Origin: Stutzerimonas stutzeri
GTDB lineage: Bacteria; Pseudomonadota; Gammaproteobacteria; Enterobacterales; Pasteurellaceae
Assembly (NCBI GenBank): GCA_901420285.1
Contig: CABDVE010000001.1
Location: 1,240,001-1,304,000, forward strand
Length of the DNA stretch: 64,000 nt
Direction of reading: 5' to 3'
Shown: in pieces, positions 9,872-19,877 of the stretch
Position numbering within the stretch: the first letter of the stretch is position 1
Layout: every line of letters starts with the position of its first letter
The notes under the pieces: generated by a model
Databases searched by the model: none
What the model was told of the DNA's origin: nothing
What the model saw: the letters and a program-made list of their open reading frames with translations, nothing else
Position numbers and translations under genes: made by a program

Positions 9872-10312
9872 TGTATTTTCCTCCATATTTAGTTGATTAA
9901 TTTTGTTCTAAGCTTCTTTGCTTTGATGGGGCACATTATACGTAGGAATTATGTGGGGTAAAATGGCTTTGCCGGATAGAATTAATAGGTGATTTATATT
10001 GAATTATTAAAAATTTTTAAATTTTAACGATTGATTAATATTCAAGGATAGAATTCAATTCAGGAATTTTAGACTCACGACAACGAGAGCGGGCTTATTA
10101 CGTTACTTTTTAAAGTCTCGACAAGTCACTGAACGTTGCCAAGATTTCGATTTGATGTCGGTAAAACCGGTTTTGCATTTATTACCGATTGCCGTTTGTT
10201 ATAGCCATACTGCGATCCCACAAAATAGCACCGCATTGAAACCCCGTATATGGCGGCTTCAATGCGGTGCTATTTTTGATGTTCAGCAATAGACTTAATG
10301 TAAGGAAACGTT
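9872..10312. other. 441-bp gap between dps and the end of the urease operon
   Basis: It holds the dps promoter region next to 9871 and the hairpin repeat at 10222-10276. The middle (about 10080-10210) reads like degraded coding or spacer sequence with no open frame I can support. No RNA gene is recognisable. Confidence 0.5.
10222..10276. repeat. AATGCGGTGCT hairpin 2 (beyond ureD)
   Basis: A perfect 19-bp inverted repeat: AAAATAGCACCGCATTGAA (10222-10240) and its complement (10258-10276). The 17-base loop ACCCCGTATATGGCGGC matches hairpin 1, 1.1 kb away. It lies 37 bases past the ureD stop on the minus strand, with T-rich flanks in both directions. Confidence 0.9.
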
Positions 10313-11146
10313 TTAGGCTTTTTTTACTTGCAGATAGTTGGCAAGCGTGCCGAAAAGTTGCTGAATTTGTTCGGCGCGATGTCCCAGCGCTCGTACTGTT
10401 ATGCCCGCTTGATGAAGCAACGATGCGCCGACCAACATGTTTTTTTGATTTCCGATAATGGCATGAATTTCTTGTAATCGGTCTTTTAAGTCTGCCGCGT
10501 TTTTTGCTAAGTTCAAATAAATCAGCGAGCCTTGGTGAGAATAATTTTCCATTTGGCTTAAGGCGGTCAAATTCATTTGAGCGGGTAGCCACTGAATACA
10601 ATCGCTTACCAGCGGGCATTTTTGGCCGTTATTTTGCCACGCTACAATTTTTAAATGGGAAGAAAATTGACGAAAAGCAAAGCGCTCATGAGTTAACACG
10701 CGTCCGATTGCCACGATTTCGCCGTAAATTAACTCACTGTTTTCGCTCATTTCAATTTGAGTTTTTTGTTTGAATGCCGAATCTTTGTGTAGCACTAACG
10801 GATGCGGTAAATAGAACAATCGGCTGTTTTCGGCTAATTGAATCTGCGTAATCTGCTCGGCAAGATCGCCTTCATTCATTGCCTGCACGCGGGTAAACGC
10901 CTGGGTGTTCAACGAAAGTGTGCTTGCCTTTGTAAGCTGAATTTGAATATCCAATCGATCTCCGCCTAACAAGCCGGGGGACGACGACATCAGCACCGCA
11001 TTCAATCCGTCACGCCAATGTTCGCCGTAGTTTGGCAACGTCATTAGCTTAAACGGCGGCGTGGCGAAACACTCGGCAAGTTGGGTTTTGCCGTTGGCGG
11101 AGAGTTTGGTAGAAAGTTTGAGCTTGCTGTTCATTGCATTTTGCAC
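10313..11146 (-). CDS. ureD: Urease accessory protein UreD (UreH)
   Basis: This 277-residue chaperone binds the urease apoprotein and, with UreF and UreG, helps deliver nickel. UreD features are KLSTKLSANGKTQLAECFATPPFKLM near the start (seen as shorter blocks KTQLAEC and PPFKLM), the SSSPGLLGGDRLDIQI block, and LFYLPHPLVLHKDS. It is the last gene of the operon, as in H. influenzae (where it is called ureH). The reading begins with GTG (11146) preceded by AGGA; an ATG four codons later is an alternative. A repeat copy at 10992-11002 encodes Asn-Ala-Val-Leu. Confidence 0.93.
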   Translation of the reverse strand: MQNAMNSKLKLSTKLSANGKTQLAECFATPPFKLMTLPNYGEHWRDGLNAVLMSSSPGLLGGDRLDIQIQLTKASTLSLNTQAFTRVQAMNEGDLAEQITQIQLAENSRLFYLPHPLVLHKDSAFKQKTQIEMSENSELIYGEIVAIGRVLTHERFAFRQFSSHLKIVAWQNNGQKCPLVSDCIQWLPAQMNLTALSQMENYSHQGSLIYLNLAKNAADLKDRLQEIHAIIGNQKNMLVGASLLHQAGITVRALGHRAEQIQQLFGTLANYLQVKKA

Positions 11147-11164
11147 AAATAGTTAATCCTGTTC

Positions 11165-11186
11165 TTCCCTCCGCTTACGGAGGGAA
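11165..11186 (-). other. Intercistronic hairpin between ureG and ureD
   Basis: TTCCCTCCG (11165-11173) and CGGAGGGAA (11178-11186) make a perfect 9-bp stem with a 4-base loop. There is no T-run, so it is more likely an mRNA-processing or stability element than a terminator. Confidence 0.55.
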
Positions 11187-11191
11187 CCTAT

Positions 11192-11827
11192 TTATCGAAC
11201 TAACGACGGCGGTTCTTCCACGTTCTTTAACAACGCGTATTTTTCAATCCAGCCGATCACGCCGTCCAAATTTTCTTTTTTCATTAAATTGGTAAAGATA
11301 AACGGCTGACCATTACGCATACGGCGAGCATCACCTTCCATTACGCTTAAATCCGCGCCTACGAACGGGGCGAGATCAGTTTTGTTGATGACGAGTAAAT
11401 CCGAACGGGTGATACCCGGTCCGCCTTTACGTGGGATTTTTTCACCTTGTGCTACATCGATTACGAAAATTGTCACATCCGCTAAATCGGGACTGAAAGT
11501 GGCCGAAAGGTTGTCGCCGCCTGACTCAATAAATATGATTTCCACATCAGGAAAACGCGTCGCCATTTCGTCCACTGCTTCTAAATTCATCGATGCATCT
11601 TCACGGATCGCCGTGTGCGGACAACCACCCGTTTCCACGCCCATAATGCGTTCCGGTGGAAGCAAACTGTTTTTGGTTAGAAATTCCGCATCTTCTTGGG
11701 TGTAGATGTCGTTGGTAATTACCGCCACGCTGTATTTTGACGCGATTTCTCGGGTGAGTTTTTCAATTAACGCTGTTTTGCCCGCGCCAACAGGACCCGC
11801 CACGCCGATTTTGATGTAGTTACGCAT
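11192..11827 (-). CDS. ureG: Urease accessory GTPase UreG
   Basis: This 211-residue SIMIBI-class GTPase drives nickel insertion into urease. The P-loop [14 protein letters not shown] begins near residue 11. Other marks are [16 protein letters not shown], the metal-binding Cys-Pro-His of [26 protein letters not shown], and the guanine-binding NKTDLAP. Length is normal. AAGGAAAT lies before the ATG. It sits between ureF and ureD. Confidence 0.97.
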   Translation of the reverse strand: MRNYIKIGVAGPVGAGKTALIEKLTREIASKYSVAVITNDIYTQEDAEFLTKNSLLPPERIMGVETGGCPHTAIREDASMNLEAVDEMATRFPDVEIIFIESGGDNLSATFSPDLADVTIFVIDVAQGEKIPRKGGPGITRSDLLVINKTDLAPFVGADLSVMEGDARRMRNGQPFIFTNLMKKENLDGVIGWIEKYALLKNVEEPPSLVR

Positions 11828-11930
11828 TTGTTTTTATTTCCTTTGATTTACGTAGGATGTGTGGATGGATTTTGCAATTTACGCACGAAAATCAATTCCG
11901 TGTGTGAACCGGGTACACACCGCCTACAGG

Positions 11931-12638
11931 TTATGACATATATAATCTGGTATAAAGTTGTTCGTGCTGCATTGCCCGAATATCATTCGCAAGAGTTGCT
12001 GCGCCAAGCCATTCTTCGTCGGGTTCAAGGCTTAATTCCACTGCTTGCACCAGTGAATCACGCAAATTAAATAGAATATCCTGTCCGTCCATTTGGCTGA
12101 GTGGAATTAATTTTACACCGTTGGTAATCGCGCTGACGGCTACATTGTAGTAGAACGCGTAGAGCGTATCGGCTTTGCTTAAACCCATCGCTTGGGCGAC
12201 CATGGCAAACACGATCGGGAAGTAGCCTTGCACGCGTTTTTCTGTAATCGCTTGTTGGTATGCGGTGAGTAGTGAGTTCGTTTCATAGCGGATAAAAATT
12301 TTCAGTAATCGAATGCCAAGTTTAAAGCTGCCTTCGCGACTTTCGCGTGCGACTTTGCTGGCAGAAAGTTGCCAATCCAGCTCACATAAGCGGTTGAAAT
12401 TACCTTCGTTCATTGCATCAAACGCGAGTGATAAATAGGCGCCGTCATTGTAAATCCAGTTTTGTAATAGCTGGGCTTGCACATATTCTTCAAGTGTAGC
12501 TTTGCTTGCCACCATACGTTGTTGAACGAAGGTTTCCAAGCCGTTGGAGTGATTAAAACCGCCAATCGGCAGGGTGGGATCGACCAAGTGCAATAATGCG
12601 CCGAGATCCGTCAATGAGCGATTTAATGCTGGTGCCAA
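11931..12638 (-). CDS. ureF: Urease accessory protein UreF
   Basis: This 235-residue helical protein joins UreD and UreG in the urease activation complex. Marks are DPTLPIGGFNHSNGLETFVQ near the N-terminus, and SREGSFKLGIRLLKI and YFPIVFAMVAQAMGL further on. Translation starts at TTG (12638), with GGAGA about 7 bases upstream inside ureE. The two genes overlap by 16 bases, which implies translational coupling. Confidence 0.94.
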   Translation of the reverse strand: MAPALNRSLTDLGALLHLVDPTLPIGGFNHSNGLETFVQQRMVASKATLEEYVQAQLLQNWIYNDGAYLSLAFDAMNEGNFNRLCELDWQLSASKVARESREGSFKLGIRLLKIFIRYETNSLLTAYQQAITEKRVQGYFPIVFAMVAQAMGLSKADTLYAFYYNVAVSAITNGVKLIPLSQMDGQDILFNLRDSLVQAVELSLEPDEEWLGAATLANDIRAMQHEQLYTRLYMS

Positions 12639-13180
12639 TTTCCGTCTCCGTGGTGGTGATAGCCGTGATGATCGTGCGAATGGCTATGAGAATGCCCGTG
12701 ACCTTGCGCTGAGTTCGCCCGCAACGCTTGGCTTAAACGGCGTTCTGCTTTTTGCGGCGCAAATCCCGCCGCTTGTAGCCATTCGAACATCGGTTTGTCA
12801 TATGGCAATGTGACTTCATTGCCATCTAAAAAGAGCGGCGAATGTTTGTTGCCGATTTCATAGCAAGCACGCGCCATTTCAGGCAGGGTTTTCGGCGAAA
12901 GCACAATCACTTCACTTGGCTGAATATCGATTACGATCGCCAAGTCATCGTTAAGAAACACCACGTCATCATGTTGTAAACGTTGCCCTTCTTTAAGCAA
13001 ACGCAACGCCACCTCGCGCCCCGTTTCAGTCGTTTTACGTAAGATGTTACGTTCGCTTTCATACCACTGTAACGGCACGCGTTCAATGGTTTGAGTAGTG
13101 ATTTTGCCTTCGGCGCGAAGTGCGGTTAAATTGCCCAAGATATTTTCTATAACAGGCAGGATTGGCTTGATGATTTTCAT
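12623..13180 (-). CDS. ureE: Urease accessory nickel metallochaperone UreE
   Basis: This 185-residue protein supplies nickel to the urease activation complex. The C-terminus (about residues 159-185) is histidine-rich (GHGHSHSHSHDHHGYHHH and a final WHQH), the nickel-buffering tail seen in many UreE proteins. The central GREVALRLLKEGQRLQHDDV block fits the family. No strong Shine-Dalgarno is visible. It overlaps the TTG start of ureF. A USS (AAGTGCGGT) lies inside the gene at 13118-13126. Confidence 0.95.
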   Translation of the reverse strand: MKIIKPILPVIENILGNLTALRAEGKITTQTIERVPLQWYESERNILRKTTETGREVALRLLKEGQRLQHDDVVFLNDDLAIVIDIQPSEVIVLSPKTLPEMARACYEIGNKHSPLFLDGNEVTLPYDKPMFEWLQAAGFAPQKAERRLSQALRANSAQGHGHSHSHSHDHHGYHHHGDGNWHQH

Positions 13181-13280
13181 ATTATTTCTTTAATTTTACG
13201 AAAGCTCGGGGCAGTACGTATCCAAATTGGATATTAAGTGATTGGTCGATTGGCCAATAATCGCAAAACAGTACCTATCG

Positions 13281-14999
13281 CTAGAACATAAAATACCGCT
13301 GCGCCAATGGCACTTTTTTCGCGGGTTCGCAGGTGATTAACTCGCCATCTACCCGCACTTCGTAACGCTCAGGATCGACAGTGATTTCAGGCGTAGCGTT
13401 GTTTAGCACCAAGTCTTTTTTGCCTACATTACGGCAGCCTTTAACGGCAATGAGCTCTTTTTCTAAGCCGTATTGGGCTTGAATATCCGCTTGTTTGCCG
13501 GCTTCAGAAACGAAAAACACAGCGGTTTGGGCAGTCGCTTTCCCTTGGTTACCAAACATTGGGCGGTAGAGCACTGGTTGCGGGGTTGGGATAGAGGCAT
13601 TTGGATCGCCCATTTTTGAAAAACTGATGAAGCCTTTTTTGATTACGGTTTCCGGTTTTACACCGAAGAACATCGGTTTCCAGAGTACAATGTCGGCGAT
13701 TTTACCCACTTCTAATGATCCAACGTGATCGGCTATACCGTGTGCAATCGCTGGGTTGATGGTGTATTTTGCAATGTAGCGTTTGATGCGGAAGTTGTCG
13801 TTGCCTTCATTGCCGAGTTTGCCGCGTTGCGCTTTCATTTTGTCGGCGGTTTGCCATGTTCGTGTTACCACCTCACCCACGCGCCCCATGGCTTGCGAGT
13901 CAGAACTCATAATCGAGAACACGCCGATATCATGCAAAATATCTTCCGCAGCGATGGTTTCAGGGCGGATACGGCTGTCGGCGAACGCCACGTCTTCAGG
14001 CACGCGTTTATCCAAATGGTGGCAGACCATCAACATATCCAAATGCTCGTCAATCGTGTTTACCGTGAAGGGGCGAGTCGGGTTGGTGGAAGCGGGGAGC
14101 ACGTTCGGATACATTGCTGCCTTGATAATGTCTGGTGCGTGTCCGCCGCCCGCACCTTCGGTGTGGAAGGTATGGATCACGCGTCCGTTAATCGCTTTCA
14201 TCGTGTCTTCTAAGAAACCGCTTTCGTTCAGCGTGTCGGTGTGGATCGCCACTTGCACATCCATTTCATCGGCCACTTTTAACGCTGCATCAATTACTGC
14301 CGGCGTTGCACCCCAGTCTTCGTGAATTTTCAAGCCCAATGCGCCTGCACGAATTTGCTCGCGCAGCGGTTCAAGGGTGGAGCAGTTACCTTTGCCGAAA
14401 AAGCCGACATTCACAGGCAAGGCTTCTGCCGCTTGGAACATGCGTTGTAAGTTCCATGCTCCCGGAGTACAAGTGGTGGCGTGGGTGCCGTCCGCCGGAC
14501 CCGTGCCGCCACCGATCATCGTAGTAATGCCGTTTTCAATGGCGTGCTGTGCCTGTTGCGGACAGATCCAATGGATATGGGTGTCAATCCCGCCCGCAGT
14601 GGCGATTAAATGTGCGCCATTATGTACTTCGGTACTCGCGCCAATAACCATATTCGGGGTTACGCCGTCCATCGTATCAGGATTACCGGCTTGACCGATG
14701 CCGACAATACGTCCGTCGCGAATACCGATGTCTGCTTTGATGATGCCGAGTTTGGCATCAATAATCATCACGTTGGTGATTGCCAAATCCAACACGCTCG
14801 GATTGTCGCGCGTTGCCGTGCCGGATTGCGCCATACCGTCACGTACGCTTTTACCGCCGCCAAATTTGCATTCGTCGCCTTTGGTCAATAAATCTTGCTC
14901 AATAGTTGCCCATAAATCGGTGTCGCCCAAACGCACGCTATCGCCCACGGTCGGCCCGTAAGTCGCCACATATTGGCTTCTTGAAATCGTTAATGCCAT
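13281..14999 (-). CDS. ureC: Urease alpha subunit UreC
   Basis: This is the 572-residue catalytic subunit, which hydrolyses urea to ammonia and carbamate. The dinickel ligands are all present at a constant +7 offset from the Klebsiella enzyme: H141, H143, carbamylated K224 (GLKIHEDWG), H253, H279 and D367. The mobile-flap residues C326 and H327 ([13 protein letters not shown]) are intact. ATG codons lie at 15002 and 14999; 14999 is preferred because the family begins MALT and AGGGGG is better spaced. ureB ends 9 bases upstream of the first ATG. A functional enzyme is expected. Confidence 0.98.
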   Translation of the reverse strand: MALTISRSQYVATYGPTVGDSVRLGDTDLWATIEQDLLTKGDECKFGGGKSVRDGMAQSGTATRDNPSVLDLAITNVMIIDAKLGIIKADIGIRDGRIVGIGQAGNPDTMDGVTPNMVIGASTEVHNGAHLIATAGGIDTHIHWICPQQAQHAIENGITTMIGGGTGPADGTHATTCTPGAWNLQRMFQAAEALPVNVGFFGKGNCSTLEPLREQIRAGALGLKIHEDWGATPAVIDAALKVADEMDVQVAIHTDTLNESGFLEDTMKAINGRVIHTFHTEGAGGGHAPDIIKAAMYPNVLPASTNPTRPFTVNTIDEHLDMLMVCHHLDKRVPEDVAFADSRIRPETIAAEDILHDIGVFSIMSSDSQAMGRVGEVVTRTWQTADKMKAQRGKLGNEGNDNFRIKRYIAKYTINPAIAHGIADHVGSLEVGKIADIVLWKPMFFGVKPETVIKKGFISFSKMGDPNASIPTPQPVLYRPMFGNQGKATAQTAVFFVSEAGKQADIQAQYGLEKELIAVKGCRNVGKKDLVLNNATPEITVDPERYEVRVDGELITCEPAKKVPLAQRYFMF

Positions 15000-15008
15000 C
15001 ATCGCCCC

Positions 15009-15314
15009 CTATAATTTACCGCTAATTTCATTATGGAAACCATAAATCACTTGGTTTCCGCCAAAGGCAACCAGTTCTACCGTCTTGACTTCGCCCGGTT
15101 CAAAACGCACCGCATTGCCAGACGGTACGTTTAAACGCATACCGCGCGCCAATGAGCGGTCAAATTCAAGGGCATGGTTGGTTTCAAAAAAGTGATAGTG
15201 TGAACCGACTTGGATCGGACGATCGCCCTTGTTCACCACATCAATTTTCACAGTCTTTCGCCCCACATTGGCATGAATGTTGCCTTCGGCTAGTTTGTAT
15301 TCGCCTGGGATCAT
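15009..15314 (-). CDS. ureB: Urease beta subunit UreB
   Basis: This 101-residue structural subunit of urease begins [13 protein letters not shown] and carries the family blocks [11 protein letters not shown] and [18 protein letters not shown]. Length is typical for the separate bacterial beta subunit. AGGAT lies before the ATG. It sits between ureA and ureC in the operon. Confidence 0.97.
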   Translation of the reverse strand: MIPGEYKLAEGNIHANVGRKTVKIDVVNKGDRPIQVGSHYHFFETNHALEFDRSLARGMRLNVPSGNAVRFEPGEVKTVELVAFGGNQVIYGFHNEISGKL

Positions 15315-15382
15315 ATTGTTTAAATCCTTCTATTTTTAAATTTGCACGAAATGCCCTCTCTTTGCTAAAAGGGAACTTCTTT

Positions 15383-15685
15383 TTATCTAATTGGGTTATG
15401 TACCGTTACCAATTTCGTACCATCCGGAAAGGTCGCTTCAATCTGTACTTCGTGCACCATTTCTGGGATGCCTTCCATAACATCTTCAACACTTAATAAT
15501 GTTGCGCCATATTGCATTACCTCCGCTACGCTCATGCCATCGCGCGCCGCTTCTTGCAAGTGGCTGGCGATGTAGGCGATGGCTTCCGGATAATTTAATT
15601 TTAGCCCGCGCGCTTTGCGTTTTGCCGCCAGTTCGCCCGCGAGGAAAAGCATCAGCTTTTCTTGTTCTCTGGATGTTAGATGCAT
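15383..15685 (-). CDS. ureA: Urease gamma subunit UreA
   Basis: This 100-residue structural subunit begins [20 protein letters not shown] and has the family blocks [37 protein letters not shown] and [14 protein letters not shown]. Length is exactly typical. AAGGACG precedes the ATG. It follows the urea transporter by 22 bases, so it is probably the second gene of the transcript. Confidence 0.98.
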   Translation of the reverse strand: MHLTSREQEKLMLFLAGELAAKRKARGLKLNYPEAIAYIASHLQEAARDGMSVAEVMQYGATLLSVEDVMEGIPEMVHEVQIEATFPDGTKLVTVHNPIR

Positions 15686-15707
15686 GTTTGCCGTCCTTTT
15701 ATTGATT

Positions 15708-16607
15708 TTACGGATTAAAAAAATTGCTGAGTTTTTGTGAACTTAAGGTACTGTGATCGACTTTATTTTTAAACCATAACATTAGCCAAGCCGTCACAAT
15801 AAACCCGATAGTATAAGGAGCGAGGCCCGTTTTCGCCACGCCAAATTGAATCACTACGGTCAATGCGGTGCCGGTGAGCACATAAACAAAATCTCGTAGC
15901 CGTTTGCCGGCAAAGGCACACGCCAATAAAATCGCGGAAAAGCCATAAATGCCGTTTGCTAGTCGATTTGGTTCAATGTCGAACAAGCAAGTGGCAAAGA
16001 ACGAGCTGAAAACAGCTGCCGTCATGCCCCACATTGCCGCCCGAGGAGAATTGATTGCGATGGCAAGAAATAACAGCAAGCCGGTAATTAAATCGGCGCC
16101 AAAATTAACTTCCGCCCAAGCGTAAAAAGGTTGCTTGATGGCATCTAGCGTTGTGGTGTGATCCGCTAAATTTGGTGTAGTTTGCGATAAACCGAACAAA
16201 CCAAAGTGCGCTATACCTTGGCAAAATAGCCAACAAGTCGCAACAAAAGGAAAGGTGTAAGCGGTGAGGTTTCGTTTGGTGAATTCACGCATGAGAAGCG
16301 TGGAGAGCACCGCATTGAAGGCGCCTAGCGCAAGGATTAAAGGCGATAAGCCGGTTAGTCCGAAAGTGAAGATTGTGCACATAAAAGCTAGGCTGGCGTT
16401 GAAGCCGTATAAACCTTGTTTAATTTCGTTTTGTGGATAGTGCAATAGGATAGCCGATGCGGTGCCGATGAGCGAGCCGAGTAAACAACTTAAGCCTAGT
16501 GCCCAGTGACTAAAAAACATGGCGATAGCGATGATAAGTCCTGATAAACCGTTTTCTTGTAAAAAGATTTGTCCGATTCCGACAAGGACGATTTTTATAA
16601 ACCGCAC
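15708..16607 (-). CDS. Urea transporter (UT/Yut family)
   Basis: This 299-residue membrane channel of the urea transporter family supplies urea to the cytosolic urease. It shows the family's two-fold repeat, with [11 protein letters not shown] (first half) and [13 protein letters not shown] (second half), and many hydrophobic segments. Translation begins at GTG (16607), with a canonical AGGAGG 7 bases upstream. As first gene of the urease operon it matches the arrangement in Actinobacillus pleuropneumoniae, but no nickel or cobalt transport genes stand beside it. A repeat copy at 16306-16316 encodes Asn-Ala-Val-Leu. Confidence 0.93.
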   Translation of the reverse strand: MRFIKIVLVGIGQIFLQENGLSGLIIAIAMFFSHWALGLSCLLGSLIGTASAILLHYPQNEIKQGLYGFNASLAFMCTIFTFGLTGLSPLILALGAFNAVLSTLLMREFTKRNLTAYTFPFVATCWLFCQGIAHFGLFGLSQTTPNLADHTTTLDAIKQPFYAWAEVNFGADLITGLLLFLAIAINSPRAAMWGMTAAVFSSFFATCLFDIEPNRLANGIYGFSAILLACAFAGKRLRDFVYVLTGTALTVVIQFGVAKTGLAPYTIGFIVTAWLMLWFKNKVDHSTLSSQKLSNFFNP

Positions 16608-16704
16608 AAAAATGCCTCCTAAAAAGTAATGCTTTTGAAGTTTAGGGAGATTTCATTAAAACTCAAAGTGTTTATAGTTAAAATTTTAAAGAAAGAAGAT
16701 TTAA

Positions 16705-16721
16705 TTTAGATTTTATCTAAA
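16705..16721. promoter_or_regulatory. Perfect palindrome upstream of the urea transporter/urease operon
   Basis: TTTAGAT-TTT-ATCTAAA is a perfect 7+3+7 inverted repeat, about 100 bases before the operon start, in a very AT-rich stretch. It could be an operator. It does not look like a NikR site. Confidence 0.35.
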
Positions 16722-16785
16722 AATATTAACTTATTTTTATATTCGTATTGATAACATCGTTTTCTGTTAATTTTTCCTTAAAAAC

Positions 16786-16814
16786 AAAAAGCGCATACCG
16801 AGATGCGCTTTTAT
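16786..16814. terminator. Terminator after aspC
   Basis: AAAAAGCGCAT and ATGCGCTTTTA form a stem around ACCGAG. On the minus strand it ends in a T-run, 17 bases past the aspC stop. It also separates aspC from the urease operon. Confidence 0.85.
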
Positions 16815-16830
16815 GTATGTTTTGCTTAGA

Positions 16831-18021
16831 TTAAAGCACTTTCACAATACTTTCACACAAATAACGGATATTGTCTTCCGTAATGCCCGCCACGTTGATA
16901 CGGCCGGAACGCACGGCGTAAATGGCGAATTCTTCTCTGAGGCGATCGACTTGTTCTGGCGTTAAACCGCTGAAGGAAAACATGCCGTTTTGTTCCATAA
17001 TAAAGCCGAAATCCTGTTTTGCGTCGTATTCTTTCAGAAGTTGCACAAATAAATGGCGCATTTTTTTGATGCGTTCGCGCATTTCGGTCAGTTCGTTTTC
17101 CCATTCTTGGCGAAGTTGCGGATCGTTTAATACGGTCGCGACTGTTGCGCCACCGTGCGATGCCGGGTTGGAGTAGAGCGTGCGGATAATGGATTTCACT
17201 TGAGTTAATGCGGTTGCAGCAATGTCTGAATTTTCTGCCACCAAAGTGAAGGCGCCCACGCGTTCGTTATATAAACCGAAATTTTTCGAGAACGAACTGG
17301 CGACCAATAATTCTTTGTGATTGGCGGCAAACGTGCGTAAACCGACCGCGTCTTCATTTAAGCCGTTGGCTAAGCCTTGATAAGCAAAGTCGAATAATGG
17401 CAACCAGCCGTTTTTTACGGAAAGCTCGGCCAATTGTTTCCACTGTTCCGGCGTTGGATCGATCCCCGTCGGGTTATGGCAGCAGCCGTGGAAAAGCACC
17501 ACATCGCCTTCATTGGCATTGCTTAAATCGGCGATTAAGTTGTCCCAATCCAATGCTTTACGTTCGGCATCGTAATAATGATATTCGCGAATCGTCATAC
17601 CCACCGCATTGAAAATTGCATTATGGTTCGGCCAGGTCGGCGTGCTGATCCAAACGTTTTGCGCTTTGGTTTGGCGTTTGATAAATTCGGCCGCAATGCG
17701 AAGTGCGCCCGTACCGCCTAAGCTTTGCACGGTTCTGGCGCGATCTTGCGCAATAATTTGGCTATCTGCGCCGAAAAGAAGTGCTTTGGTGCGTTGATTG
17801 TAATCGGCGATACCATCAATGCCGAGGTAATTTTTGCTGTTTTCTTTCGCCAATAAACGCGTTTCGGCTTCTTTCACGGCGCGCATAATCGGCGTTGCGC
17901 CTTGTGCGTCTTTATATATGCCGATACCTAAATTGATTTTATTTGCACGAGTTTCTGATTTGAATGCTTCGCCTAAGCCTAAAATCGGATCCGCCGGCGC
18001 GGCTTTGATATTTTCAAACAT
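16831..18021 (-). CDS. aspC: Aromatic/aspartate aminotransferase AspC
   Basis: This 396-residue PLP enzyme interconverts aspartate and 2-oxoglutarate with oxaloacetate and glutamate. It belongs to class I aminotransferases: N-terminus [36 protein letters not shown], and the PLP lysine in [15 protein letters not shown]. The final arginine of the substrate site lies in SGRINVAG. Length equals the E. coli enzyme. AGGAAAACG is upstream of the ATG. Single gene with its own terminator. It could also use aromatic amino acids (TyrB-like); aspC is the closer reading. Confidence 0.95.
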   Translation of the reverse strand: MFENIKAAPADPILGLGEAFKSETRANKINLGIGIYKDAQGATPIMRAVKEAETRLLAKENSKNYLGIDGIADYNQRTKALLFGADSQIIAQDRARTVQSLGGTGALRIAAEFIKRQTKAQNVWISTPTWPNHNAIFNAVGMTIREYHYYDAERKALDWDNLIADLSNANEGDVVLFHGCCHNPTGIDPTPEQWKQLAELSVKNGWLPLFDFAYQGLANGLNEDAVGLRTFAANHKELLVASSFSKNFGLYNERVGAFTLVAENSDIAATALTQVKSIIRTLYSNPASHGGATVATVLNDPQLRQEWENELTEMRERIKKMRHLFVQLLKEYDAKQDFGFIMEQNGMFSFSGLTPEQVDRLREEFAIYAVRSGRINVAGITEDNIRYLCESIVKVL

Positions 18022-18115
18022 AGCGTTTTCCTTCTTTTGATGTGTGTTATGGAAATTTATTTGCTGTTCTTATACTGCAACCTTTTGCCTTTAGCAAGCA
18101 AAAACGCCGCAAAAT

Positions 18116-18163
18116 TTAACCGCACTTTAAGGAGGTTAATCCGCCTTAAAAAAGTGCGGTTAA
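18116..18163. terminator. USS-pair terminator after purK
   Basis: TTAACCGCACTTT (18116-18128) pairs with AAAGTGCGGTTAA (18151-18163). Each arm holds an exact DNA uptake signal (ACCGCACTT and AAGTGCGGT). The stem is 8 bases past the purK stop. Confidence 0.85.
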
Positions 18164-18171
18164 AAATGAAT

Positions 18172-19272
18172 TTATTTTAATTGCTCAATTGCCCAGTTTA
18201 GGCCGGATTGATAATCATCCGGTAACTCACCACGCAGTTTTTCCAATAGCTGAATCAAAATGGTTTTATCCGGATGCGTCAAATTAATATGACCGACTTT
18301 ACGCCCCGGGCGTACTTCTTTGCCGTACCAATGCAGCTGCGCGAACGGCGTGTTGAGCCATTGTGCGTTGTGTTCCGTGCCGATTAAATTGACCATCACG
18401 CTCGGCGCGAAAATTTGTAATTGCGGCGTAGGCAAATCGAGCAGAGCACGTAAATGCAATTCAAATTGGCTTATGGAACAACCGAACTGCGTCCAGTGGC
18501 CACTGTTATGCACGCGCGGCGCCAGTTCATTAATCAGCAATTGATCGCCAACCACAAAACATTCCATCGCCATCACACCGACATAATTAAGCTTATCCAT
18601 AATTTTGCCTAGCATGGCTTCCGCTTGTTTTTGCTGCGCGGGTTGTTGAGCAAACTGTTGCGTCAATGCGGTGCTCACAACGCTATAGCGCAAAATGCCG
18701 TTTTGCTGCAAATTGTGCGTGACCGGATAAAAACGTTTTTCACCGTTTTTGAAACGCGCGCCGACAATCGATACTTCGTAATCGAAGGGAATAAATTTCT
18801 CCGCAATTACTTCGCCGAAAAGCTCGTCGCTAATCTCATTTTTATTTTCATCATCGATAATCCACTGCCCGCGACCGTCATAACCGCCCGTACGGCGTTT
18901 TACTACGACTTTTTCGCCGATAGTTTGGAATACGTCCGGCCATTGATGCTTGTCTTTTAATAAACACCAAGGCGAAGTGGGAAGTATCAATTCGTCCAAC
19001 AGCGATTTTTGCGTGAAACGATCGGCTAATAAACTGAACACGTTTTGATTCACAAAATTTTTATGATTGCCGAGGAGTTCGGTTAACGGCGTTTTTTCCC
19101 AACGTTCGATCTCCGCCGTGAGCACCGCATTCGGCGGTAAATCAAACAGCGGCGCATCGAATGCCAGAGGCTCGACTTGAATATCCAACGGCGCGCCGGC
19201 GTAGCGCAACATGCGGCCTAATTGACCATTGCCGAGTACGTAAACAGGGGGATAGAGAGAGGATTTTTGCAT
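18172..19272 (-). CDS. purK: N5-carboxyaminoimidazole ribonucleotide synthase PurK
   Basis: This 366-residue ATP-grasp enzyme makes N5-CAIR from AIR, bicarbonate and ATP in purine synthesis. Marks are VYVLGNGQLGRMLRYAG at the N-terminus, KRRTGGYDGRGQWI (glycine-rich ATP loop), MECFVVGDQLLINELAPRVHNSGHWT, and the C-terminal HWYGKEVRPGRKVGHINL. It is co-transcribed behind purE, with a USS pair in the 72-base gap. Repeat copies at 18665-18675 and 19121-19131. Confidence 0.96.
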   Translation of the reverse strand: MQKSSLYPPVYVLGNGQLGRMLRYAGAPLDIQVEPLAFDAPLFDLPPNAVLTAEIERWEKTPLTELLGNHKNFVNQNVFSLLADRFTQKSLLDELILPTSPWCLLKDKHQWPDVFQTIGEKVVVKRRTGGYDGRGQWIIDDENKNEISDELFGEVIAEKFIPFDYEVSIVGARFKNGEKRFYPVTHNLQQNGILRYSVVSTALTQQFAQQPAQQKQAEAMLGKIMDKLNYVGVMAMECFVVGDQLLINELAPRVHNSGHWTQFGCSISQFELHLRALLDLPTPQLQIFAPSVMVNLIGTEHNAQWLNTPFAQLHWYGKEVRPGRKVGHINLTHPDKTILIQLLEKLRGELPDDYQSGLNWAIEQLK

Positions 19273-19306
19273 GAGGTTTCTTCTTATGAAAATGAATGAA
19301 AAAACA

Positions 19307-19327
19307 ACCGCACTTTGAAAGTGCGGT
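19307..19327. repeat. USS inverted pair between purE and purK
   Basis: ACCGCACTT (19307-19315) and AAGTGCGGT (19319-19327) are exact uptake signals with a 3-base loop. Since purE and purK are expected on one transcript, this may act as a weak attenuating terminator. Confidence 0.8.
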
Positions 19328-19344
19328 CAGTTTTCTAAATGTTT

Positions 19345-19842
19345 TTAAACGCGCGGATCCGGATTATCCAGCACCGCATTGGTTTGATTTTCGCGGAACG
19401 CTTGCAAGCGCGAACGCAATTCGCCATCCCAAGCCGCTAAAATTTGTGCTGCTAACAGAGCCGCATTGGCGGCGCCCGCCGGGCCGATGGCTAATGTGCC
19501 GACCGGAATGCCTTTCGGCATTTGCACGATGGAATACAGGCTGTCCACGCCGCTTAGCATGGAACTTTTGACCGGCACGCCCAAAACGGGGACGAGGGTT
19601 TTTGCGGCAATCATGCCCGGTAAATGCGCGGCACCGCCGGCGCCGGCAATGATGACTTTATAACCGTTTTGCTGCGCGTTTTCGGCGAACGTAAAGAGTT
19701 TGTCCGGCGTGCGGTGGGCGGAAACGATTTCCACGTGATAAGGCAGTTGAAGCGTATCCAAAATTTGCGCGGCTTCCTGCATGGTCGCCCAATCGCTTTT
19801 GGAGCCCATAACGATGGCGATTTGTGGTTGATTGGCTGACAT
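19345..19842 (-). CDS. purE: N5-carboxyaminoimidazole ribonucleotide mutase PurE
   Basis: This 165-residue enzyme converts N5-CAIR to CAIR. Family marks are [46 protein letters not shown], and [18 protein letters not shown]. Length is typical of class I PurE. It is the first gene of purEK with a PurR box upstream. The last codons contain a repeat copy (19370-19380, encoding Asn-Ala-Val-Leu). Confidence 0.97.
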   Translation of the reverse strand: MSANQPQIAIVMGSKSDWATMQEAAQILDTLQLPYHVEIVSAHRTPDKLFTFAENAQQNGYKVIIAGAGGAAHLPGMIAAKTLVPVLGVPVKSSMLSGVDSLYSIVQMPKGIPVGTLAIGPAGAANAALLAAQILAAWDGELRSRLQAFRENQTNAVLDNPDPRV

Positions 19843-19877
19843 TGATTTGCTCTCAATATAAAGAAAAAACGGGCGTA

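Noticed and set aside
9872-9886. Longer N-terminus of Dps
   Set aside because: The five extra codons contain the GGAGGAA ribosome-binding site for the ATG at 9871.
13725-14325. Open frames of 160-180 codons on the plus strand within ureC
   Set aside because: They are antisense shadows of a GC-rich, strongly conserved gene with all active-site residues in place.
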